From contig NZ_PNBY01000067.1 in assembly GCF_005886875.1 (NCBI RefSeq), positions 1 to 46,310 on the forward strand: a stretch of 46,310 bases of DNA, read 5' to 3'. Numbering within the stretch: position 1 is the first letter of the stretch; every line of letters starts with the position of its first letter. Position numbers and translations under genes: made by a program. Origin of the DNA: Pseudoalteromonas aurantia. Lineage in GTDB: Bacteria; Pseudomonadota; Gammaproteobacteria; Enterobacterales; Alteromonadaceae. This document shows positions 1-7,626 of the stretch, in pieces. The notes beneath the pieces were generated by a model. It did no database searches and was not told where the DNA came from. It saw only the letters and a list, made by a program, of their open reading frames with translations.

Positions 1-2
1 AA

Positions 3-3000
3 GCGCCAGTAGCACAAGCAGCAGAGCCGTCAACGGATAATCCGGCGTTTGATGGTGATGCTATTGATATCGAGCAAAGATCATACTTTGAATCACTTGA
101 TGTAGATCAAATTAGTAACATGCTGGTTGAAATCGTTAGTGATAAGACGGGTTACCCTACCGATATGATTGATTCTGATATGGATTTAGAATCTGATTTA
201 GGTATTGACTCTATCAAGCGTATCGAAATTTTTGCGGCCTTGTTTGAAAAGTTATGGGGTAAAGATTCAGACGATGGTATGGATGAAGACAATCTAGATG
301 GTGATGTGAACTTTGACGCGCTTAATACAATTCGTCGCATTGCCGAGTTTGCGTATAATTCTATTCAAGAAGTATTACATGCGATTGATAATGGTGCCCT
401 TGCTGAACCACCTGCTGATGAACCAAAGCCGTCAGTAGAGAATGATGCAGAGGAAGTTTATGTTGCAGATGCAGATGTGAAAAAGAAAACTCAACAAATC
501 GGATTTTTTGTGTCTACAGACACACAGGAGGGTGCCGTAAAAAAGTCCCAGCTGCAGAGTAAATCTGCAGCGTCCCCCAGTTCAGTAGGCCGTTATGTTG
601 CTAAAGTTGAAGTACTTGTAAAGCCAGACCAAATTGATTTATTGCCTCAGCAAAACCATCAATGGTTGGTATTAGCGAATACGAAGAAAAGTTTAACGCT
701 ATTTGACGATACTTTTAAACAGCTGAAGCAAAACACAGTAGGCATATTGGTTGGAAATAAGAAAACTAATGCAACAAGTGACTTTGCATTAACGGAGTGC
801 ACAGAAGCAGCTATACAGAATTTGGTCGAACAAGTTGAGTTAAAAACCAAGCGTAAGATTGCTGGGGTTTTGTATGTGGCCGATCCTTTAAAGCAGGAGT
901 CACTTGAATCCCTGTACGATCAATCTCAGGTATTTAGTTTGAAGGCACTCTTTATGTTAGCAAAAGTGCTTCAGCCTAAACTGCATGCAGAAGCTGCGAA
1001 GGTACCAACATTCTTTCTTACTGTTGGCTTAAATGATGGTCAATTTGGTACCACAAAAGACAGTAAAAGTGGTGTTTTAAATAGTGCCTTAAGTGGTTTA
1101 GCAAAGTCTTTAAACTATGAATGGTCAGATGTCTATTGTCGCCATTTAGACATGCAATCTAACTTAACCAAGAAAGTGGCAAATGACGTTTTTGCTGAAG
1201 AGCTAACCGACTCAGATCGCACTATCAGCCATGTTGGTCGAACCAAAGAGCGGCGCTACCAATTGGTACTTGAACAAAGCGAAGTGACTCAACTCAATGC
1301 CAAGCCAATACTAAATGAGCAATCTGTGCTGCTAGTTAGTGGCGGTGCGAAAGGCATAACGGCAGGGTGTGTCATTGAATTTGCCAAGCGTTATCGCTGT
1401 AAGTTTGTATTGCTTGGGCGGAGTGAGCTAAAAGCTTTACCAAAGTGGGCGCAAAGTGCAAATGATGACGCTACATTGAAAAAGCAAGCCATTGCGCATC
1501 TTAAAGAGCAGGCCGAGCCTATGACGCCGGCAAAAGTCGATGCATTAATTCGAGCGACGAAAGGTACACAGGAAATTCAGAGTACTTTGGATACGTTGGC
1601 AAATATAGGCGCACCAGCGCAGTATTATTCAGCAGATGTTCAAGATAAAGGTACATTAAAGGCTGTTATCGACCGTGCGCAGAAAGAATTTGGTGCAATC
1701 ACTGGTGTTATCCATGGTGCAGGTAATTTGGCTGACAAAAAGATCGAACGTAAATCATTGGAAGACTTTGCGCTTGTTTTTGATACCAAGATTGTAGGGT
1801 TGCAAAATATTTTATCATTGGTTGATAAAAACATATTAGAGACCGTCTTGCTGTTTTCATCGGTATCTGGCTTTTTTGGTAATGCTGGTCAAACAGATTA
1901 CTCCATGTCGAATGAAGTGTTATCTCGCTCTGCTGACATTATCAAACGTCAATATCCGAATTGCCTAGTACGCTCTATTAATTGGGGCCCTTGGGATGGA
2001 GGGATGGTCAATGATGTACTTAAAAAAGCATACGAAAGCCGTAATTTAGTACTTATTGACAAGCCATCTGGGTTTGCTGCATGTGTTAACGAACTAAATG
2101 AGCCAGATCTAAATACAACTCAAGTCATTATCGGAGGTCGAGAATACCACGCTGATAAGAAGCCCGTATCTGTGCAGTATGCAGACCCACAAAAAGTAAA
2201 TAGAACTTTATTATCGTCAGTGACACCGGGTCTTAAAGGTCATAGCGTAGGTGGAAACGTGGTGTTTCCAGCGATGTTTGCCTTACATTGGATGATAGAA
2301 CAGAGCCTTAATTTTTATCCAGGCTTTTCGTTAAGTGAGGTTAATGACTTTGCGGTGCTCAAAGGTATTGTATTTGATGGCAAACAAGGGGATGACTATC
2401 AGTGTGTAGTTAAAGCGGATAAGGAAAAGGGCAGTAAGCTTCATTTAACCCTTGAAGTAACATCGGTTGTCGAGGGTAAAGCACTTAAGCACTATAGAGC
2501 TGACATATTACTTGTGGCTAAGTCAGAACCAAGCAAAGCCGTACTCGATGACTCGCTAATACAAAGTGAACAGACTCTACCATTTCCTATCTACCATAAT
2601 GGAGTAAATGGTTACTTGTTCCACGGTACTGCATTACAAGGTATTGATACAGTTATTCAGCATGATGAGCAGACGATCCTAGCGAATTGCCAATTGACAA
2701 GTCAGCAAGTTGGGCATGGTCAGTTTAACGAAGTTCGACAGTTTAATGGCTTTATTGCGGATATCTTCGTACAGGTACCTTACTTATGGTTACGCCACTA
2801 TAAACAAAAAGTTGGCTTGCCTTTGGGTATAGAGCATATAGAAAAGCACCGTAACATTAATTTTGATGAGCGCTTCTATGTGTCAACAGATATTGTTTCG
2901 TGTAATCAGCAAACGTTGACGTCTGACATTTCGGTGTACAACCAGCGTCGCGAGCTAGCTTATCGATTAGTCGGAGTTAAATACACACAGTTGGCATCAA

Positions 3001-3053
3001 TTTCTAAATCAGAAAATGAGCTATTAAAGGGTGTAGGTGAACATGAAGGATAA
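3..3053 (+). CDS. PfaA-like PUFA-synthase/polyketide synthase, 3' part (ACP-KR-DH)
   Basis: The open frame runs off the left edge, so the first in-frame ATG (120) is internal and the N-terminal domains (expected KS, AT and more ACPs) are outside. The visible part starts with an Ala/Pro-rich linker. An acyl carrier protein follows, with the phosphopantetheine motif GIDSIKR (Ser codon 210-212). Next is a ketoreductase with the Rossmann motif GGAKGITAG near 1341 and the catalytic motif YSMSN (Tyr codon 1899-1901). The C-terminus is a PfaA-type hot-dog dehydratase region with GLKGHSVGGNVVFPA (His codon 2241-2243). It should carry the growing acyl chain and reduce beta-keto groups. It overlaps the next gene, as expected in a PUFA-type operon. 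The domain set fits the first subunit of zeamine/fabclavine polyamine synthases; that match is from memory. Family assignment is secure; the product is inferred. Confidence 0.9.
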   Translation, partial: APVAQAAEPSTDNPAFDGDAIDIEQRSYFESLDVDQISNMLVEIVSDKTGYPTDMIDSDMDLESDLGIDSIKRIEIFAALFEKLWGKDSDDGMDEDNLDGDVNFDALNTIRRIAEFAYNSIQEVLHAIDNGALAEPPADEPKPSVENDAEEVYVADADVKKKTQQIGFFVSTDTQEGAVKKSQLQSKSAASPSSVGRYVAKVEVLVKPDQIDLLPQQNHQWLVLANTKKSLTLFDDTFKQLKQNTVGILVGNKKTNATSDFALTECTEAAIQNLVEQVELKTKRKIAGVLYVADPLKQESLESLYDQSQVFSLKALFMLAKVLQPKLHAEAAKVPTFFLTVGLNDGQFGTTKDSKSGVLNSALSGLAKSLNYEWSDVYCRHLDMQSNLTKKVANDVFAEELTDSDRTISHVGRTKERRYQLVLEQSEVTQLNAKPILNEQSVLLVSGGAKGITAGCVIEFAKRYRCKFVLLGRSELKALPKWAQSANDDATLKKQAIAHLKEQAEPMTPAKVDALIRATKGTQEIQSTLDTLANIGAPAQYYSADVQDKGTLKAVIDRAQKEFGAITGVIHGAGNLADKKIERKSLEDFALVFDTKIVGLQNILSLVDKNILETVLLFSSVSGFFGNAGQTDYSMSNEVLSRSADIIKRQYPNCLVRSINWGPWDGGMVNDVLKKAYESRNLVLIDKPSGFAACVNELNEPDLNTTQVIIGGREYHADKKPVSVQYADPQKVNRTLLSSVTPGLKGHSVGGNVVFPAMFALHWMIEQSLNFYPGFSLSEVNDFAVLKGIVFDGKQGDDYQCVVKADKEKGSKLHLTLEVTSVVEGKALKHYRADILLVAKSEPSKAVLDDSLIQSEQTLPFPIYHNGVNGYLFHGTALQGIDTVIQHDEQTILANCQLTSQQVGHGQFNEVRQFNGFIADIFVQVPYLWLRHYKQKVGLPLGIEHIEKHRNINFDERFYVSTDIVSCNQQTLTSDISVYNQRRELAYRLVGVKYTQLASISKSENELLKGVGEHEG

Positions 3054-6000
3054 AATAGCAATTGTCGGCCTAGGGTGTATTTTCCCCGAAGCTGACAATC
3101 CAGAAAAGCTCTGGAATGTCTTTGAGCAGGGAAAAGATGTAACGAGTGAAATTTCCGAGCAAGAGCTCGGGGTTTCTCCCGCACTTTACAAGCACCCAGA
3201 AAAGGGAACAATCGATAAGATTGGATATAGTAAAAATGGCTATGTACGAAAACCTGATATTGCGTTAGATGGTTTTAGGGTTGCGGAGCAAACCCTCAAG
3301 CAGTTTGATAAGGTATTTCAATGGACGTTACATGCGGCGGCGCAAGCACTTAAAGATGCAGGCGTAACGGATGCGAAGAACACGGGACTGGTACTCGGCA
3401 ACATTAACATGCCTACTCACTCTGCGAAACAGTTAGCTAATGAGATGTACCATGAAATATTGACGCCTCATATTCAAACCTTAATTGGTCGCGAAGATTT
3501 TGCGTTTAGCAAATATTGGGAAGACCATGATTGGCATACGGACAACCTGTTTATTGGTAGCCATAACGCAGTCGTAACAGGGCAAGCTTTGGGTTTGAAA
3601 GGCCCCACTTATACGATTGATGGCGCGTGTTCATCGGGTATTTATTCGATAAGTTTGGCTTGTAAACACCTGCAGGCGGGTGAAGCGGATATTATGCTAG
3701 CAGGTGCAACTTGCCAAGCTGATCACATTTATATCAATCATGGCTTTAATGTACTAAAGGCGTTTCCAAATAAAGGTGAGGAGTCTTTACCTTTTGATAA
3801 ACGTTCAGGTGGTTTAAAGGCGGGTGAAGGGGTCGGTGTACTCGCGCTGAAGCGTTACAGTGATGCAAAAGCCAATGGCGATAAAATTTATGGTGTGATT
3901 GATGCAATTGGCTTGTCTAACGATGCGGGTGCTAAGCACATGCTGGTGCCTGATAGTAATGGTCAGCAGTTGGCATTATCACGTGCTTATGCGCAATCAA
4001 GCCGCTTCCCAGATTATGTAGAGTGTCACGCAACCGGCACCCCGGTTGGTGATAAAGTTGAACTTAACTCTATTGCAAGTTTCTTTGGGTCTGAGCGCTT
4101 ACCAAAAATAGGGGCTAATAAACAAAACTTTGGTCATGCGCTGACTGCTTCAAGTATGGTGAGTATTTTTAAAGTACTGTTATCTATGCAGCACGACAAA
4201 GTACCCGCGACCCAAAAGATCGAAGATTTTGTTGGTAGCGAATCAGGTATTTTAACCATTAACTCTGTTGTTCGCGACTCGATAAAATGGCCAGCTCAAG
4301 GGGCAGGAAAAGTCGCAGGTGTAAATGCATTTGGCTTTGGTGGTGTTAACGGCCATTTAGTCATTTGCTCAGAAGACGCTATTGAGCCTAGTGTTGACGA
4401 TACAACCATTGAGACGCCAGACGGGTTAGCTATTGTGGGACTGAGTGCTTGCCTACCTCAAGTAAAAGAGTTGGTAGATCTTGATGCGCTGATTGAGCAA
4501 GGGGCGCATAACTTTCGCGAATTGCCGGAAAAACGTTGGTCTGGTATTGAACAATGCAGTGAACTCTTGAAGCGCTATCGTATAAAAGAACTTCCTACAG
4601 GTGGCTTTTTAGACAACTTTGTATTTGATTGTCAGCGGTACAAAATTCCACCAAATGTTGCTGGGTTGCATTTGTTATCTCACTTGTCTTTGATGCCTAT
4701 GGCTGAAGCCGCCTATTTAGATGCTGGTTTTGCGCGTGATGGTCAAGTTCGTAATATTGCTGTGATTGTTGCTGGTGATGACGATTGTAATGGTTTACGT
4801 TACCAAGCGCGTACCGAAATGGCCTGGCAGCTACGCGATAGTCTCGAAAAGGCGAATGTCGAATTAACGGATGAAGAACTCATTCGTTTAGAGACATTGA
4901 CCAAAGATGCCCTATTCCCTGAACCTACGGTTGAAGGTGTTACAGGCGGAATTGGCAATATTGTTTCGAGCCGGATCTCTGCGCTGTTAAAACTTAATGG
5001 TCCAGCATTTACGCTGCAGTCCCATGAAAACTCAATTACAAAAGCGATTGATGTTGCAAGGCTTCTGCTTGATGCCGGTCAAGTTGATGCGGTTATTGTG
5101 GGCGGTGGCAGCTTTGGTGGTTGTGCTGAAAGTGTGCTGTTTGCTAATCAGCGTTCTGCGATTAATGTAACAGAACCAGGGAAACCACTCCTAGAGAGTA
5201 AGGGCTGGAAGCTGGGTGAAGGCGGTGGCGTTGTCGTTCTTAAGCCTAAAAATAAAGTGACAGATAAAGACCGTGTTTACGCGACCATTGAATCACTAAG
5301 TTTTGCTCAATCGGTCGATGATGGTACGCACTTTGAACCTGATGCTGACAGTATAGCAAAAGCAGCGAAAGTGGCTTTGACTGCTGCTGGGGTTGAAGCT
5401 GATCAGGTAGCGCTACTGGAAGTACACGCCAGTGGTATTGATGCAGAAGATACTGCCGAAAAGCACGGGCTACTGTCGGTATATGGCAATGCGTCTAATT
5501 CAGTGACATTGTCTAATATTAAGCAGCATGTCGGCCATTTAAATGGTGCCTCATATATCACCAGCTTGATTAGTACTGCACTGAATGTATATCGTCGACG
5601 CTTACCAGCTATTCCACAGTTAGCGCAGCAACAACGTGTGTCGCAGCAACATACTGGTTTGATACTACGCCACGAACACGAACACAGTGATGAGCTGCGT
5701 TATGCGGCGATCAGCGGGATAGGGCTAGATAGAACATATAGTCATATGATCCTCGGCGCAGCTGATAAATATGAAGAAAAAGGCTTATATAGCCTATATG
5801 CAAATTTGTCAGATGAAAAACCAAAAGGACTGTTTAAAACGATTTGGGTGGCTGGCGAAAAAACAATTCCTGAAACCTTGATTAATGACGAAACAATGGC
5901 TGAGTTTTCACCTTGCCGTAAGCGTTTTTTGCAAACTAAAGGCACGTCTTTGCAGACATCACTAGAAGTGGATGAGCGCGTAATAGAGCAAGCGGTAAAC

Positions 6001-7626
6001 AAAGATGCGGTTGTGCCAGAAATAAACAAAGCTTCTGTAACTCCAAGTACGGTAAGTGTTGTCAATACTGCACCTGTGCAGGCTAGTAAAACGCGCAGCA
6101 TAAACGACCACCCCCAAGTGATACAGCATAAAGTTCTAGCCGCGCTTACGCAGAATGCAAAAACACACAGTGCATTTTTGAAAGCAATGGGAGCAAACTA
6201 CTCTGTCACTGCAGCTTTGTTGAATTCGGAGGAGGGTTTATCGCAACAAAGTACCTCAATTGAGGCGCCTGCTGCTATAAATGCGACACCTAAAACCGTG
6301 AATACCAGTTCTGTCCATTCTGTCTTGCTTGATCCTCGCTATGGACGCTTGGCACCAGAGGCGAAAGATATTCCAATATCGACCCGATCAGCGGGTGCAT
6401 TGTTTAATGAGCAGCAGCTGCATGAAATCACAGTTGGCTCAATTGCTAATGTACTTGGGTCAGACTATGCGGCGGCTGATCAGTACCCAGTGCGAACTAG
6501 AATGCCTTCTTGGCCTTACATGTTTGTATCACGTATTACGGCTTGCACTGCACAGCGAGGCCAGTTGAAGCCATGCGAAGTGCATTGGGAGTATGATATT
6601 ACGCCTGATGATTGGTATGTCGTAAAGGATCAGGTGCCGTCGTTTGTCTCGTTAGAATCATCACACGCAATGATAGTCGCGTTTACACTTATTGGCTGCG
6701 ATGAGATGTTTCAAGGCCAGCATTCATATCGCGCAGTTAATAGCGAAACAACAATATATGGAGAGTTCCCCAAGCCGGGCGAAGTAATTCGAGGGGTTGT
6801 GCGCATAACGTCCTTTAAAAAGATGGGTAACAACGTACTTATTGATTATGAATATGACTGCTTTGCCAAAGGGCCTAACGATACTGAGCGTCATTGCTTT
6901 ACGTTAGCTGCGGCTTCTGGTTTCTTCTTCCGAGCCGACTTACAAAAGCAAAGCGGCAAAAGCATGAACAATAAAGGAGTCTTTTTTACCGCAAAACCTC
7001 AAAAAAACCCGATTGATGTGAACAAGTTAAGTCAGCAACAGAGCTTTGATAGTAAGCAGATTGAATCTTTGAATGCTGGTTTACTGTCACAGTGTTTTGG
7101 TCGTGGATATGACGATAACAGTGCCGTCGCTTTATATGGCCCTTGTCATCGCATGTTAGATAGAGTGTCTGAATTTAACTCTCGTGGTGGTGCTTGGCAG
7201 CTAGGTCAATTACTTGGCGAAATTGATATTTCTACGGAACATTGGGTATTTAAAGCGCATTTTAAGAATGATCCATGTGTGCCTGGTACCTTCATTATTG
7301 AAGGGTGTCAGCAGCTGTTTTCTTTCTATATGTATTATTTGAAACTGCCGCAAATACCAGGTGTGAGAATGGTGACTAAGTCAGGCCATAGCTCTGGTGC
7401 AAAATTCCGAGGTGAAGTGAAGTTCCAAAATGAAACTTTGTTTTATCGCATGACGATTAAAGCGATAGAAGTTATGGCGCTTCCTGATAACCAAGCCCAG
7501 TTGGAAATTACAGCTGTCGTAGAAGTTTTATATGAAGATCGTGTGATTGGTTTATGTGACGACATGTACGTGTGTTACGAGGGCAATTTACAGTCGATAT
7601 TAACAATGAGAGCGCAAACAGTATGA
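3043..7626 (+). CDS. PfaC-like ketosynthase / chain-length factor / double dehydratase
   Basis: This 1527-residue protein has four domains. The first is a ketosynthase with GACSSG (Cys196), HATGTP and the NFGHAL histidine motif. The second is a ketosynthase-like chain-length factor in which the catalytic Cys is replaced by Glu (about residue 662, motif SHENS). Two FabA-like hot-dog dehydratase domains follow: the first near residues 1140-1280 (MPSWPYMFVSR, DDWYV) and the second with HFKNDPCVPGT (His about 1406), the FabA-type catalytic signature. It catalyses decarboxylative chain extension and dehydration in an iterative type I system. ATG 3043 sits behind AGGTG; an in-frame GTG at 3037 behind AAAGGG is equally plausible. 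Both lie inside the end of the upstream gene, so the two are translationally coupled. The chain-length factor and first dehydratase are probably structural or have altered activity. Confidence 0.9.
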   Translation: MKDKIAIVGLGCIFPEADNPEKLWNVFEQGKDVTSEISEQELGVSPALYKHPEKGTIDKIGYSKNGYVRKPDIALDGFRVAEQTLKQFDKVFQWTLHAAAQALKDAGVTDAKNTGLVLGNINMPTHSAKQLANEMYHEILTPHIQTLIGREDFAFSKYWEDHDWHTDNLFIGSHNAVVTGQALGLKGPTYTIDGACSSGIYSISLACKHLQAGEADIMLAGATCQADHIYINHGFNVLKAFPNKGEESLPFDKRSGGLKAGEGVGVLALKRYSDAKANGDKIYGVIDAIGLSNDAGAKHMLVPDSNGQQLALSRAYAQSSRFPDYVECHATGTPVGDKVELNSIASFFGSERLPKIGANKQNFGHALTASSMVSIFKVLLSMQHDKVPATQKIEDFVGSESGILTINSVVRDSIKWPAQGAGKVAGVNAFGFGGVNGHLVICSEDAIEPSVDDTTIETPDGLAIVGLSACLPQVKELVDLDALIEQGAHNFRELPEKRWSGIEQCSELLKRYRIKELPTGGFLDNFVFDCQRYKIPPNVAGLHLLSHLSLMPMAEAAYLDAGFARDGQVRNIAVIVAGDDDCNGLRYQARTEMAWQLRDSLEKANVELTDEELIRLETLTKDALFPEPTVEGVTGGIGNIVSSRISALLKLNGPAFTLQSHENSITKAIDVARLLLDAGQVDAVIVGGGSFGGCAESVLFANQRSAINVTEPGKPLLESKGWKLGEGGGVVVLKPKNKVTDKDRVYATIESLSFAQSVDDGTHFEPDADSIAKAAKVALTAAGVEADQVALLEVHASGIDAEDTAEKHGLLSVYGNASNSVTLSNIKQHVGHLNGASYITSLISTALNVYRRRLPAIPQLAQQQRVSQQHTGLILRHEHEHSDELRYAAISGIGLDRTYSHMILGAADKYEEKGLYSLYANLSDEKPKGLFKTIWVAGEKTIPETLINDETMAEFSPCRKRFLQTKGTSLQTSLEVDERVIEQAVNKDAVVPEINKASVTPSTVSVVNTAPVQASKTRSINDHPQVIQHKVLAALTQNAKTHSAFLKAMGANYSVTAALLNSEEGLSQQSTSIEAPAAINATPKTVNTSSVHSVLLDPRYGRLAPEAKDIPISTRSAGALFNEQQLHEITVGSIANVLGSDYAAADQYPVRTRMPSWPYMFVSRITACTAQRGQLKPCEVHWEYDITPDDWYVVKDQVPSFVSLESSHAMIVAFTLIGCDEMFQGQHSYRAVNSETTIYGEFPKPGEVIRGVVRITSFKKMGNNVLIDYEYDCFAKGPNDTERHCFTLAAASGFFFRADLQKQSGKSMNNKGVFFTAKPQKNPIDVNKLSQQQSFDSKQIESLNAGLLSQCFGRGYDDNSAVALYGPCHRMLDRVSEFNSRGGAWQLGQLLGEIDISTEHWVFKAHFKNDPCVPGTFIIEGCQQLFSFYMYYLKLPQIPGVRMVTKSGHSSGAKFRGEVKFQNETLFYRMTIKAIEVMALPDNQAQLEITAVVEVLYEDRVIGLCDDMYVCYEGNLQSILTMRAQTV

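Noticed and set aside
5742..6101. 119-residue ORF on the minus strand inside the PfaC-like gene
   Set aside because: It is opposite to a long, well-conserved coding sequence and has no recognisable protein features.
7572..7622. Extended start of the enoyl reductase-aminotransferase gene at GTG 7572
   Set aside because: The extra residues read the upstream gene out of frame, and the ATG at 7623 overlaps its stop as ATGA, the usual coupling signal.
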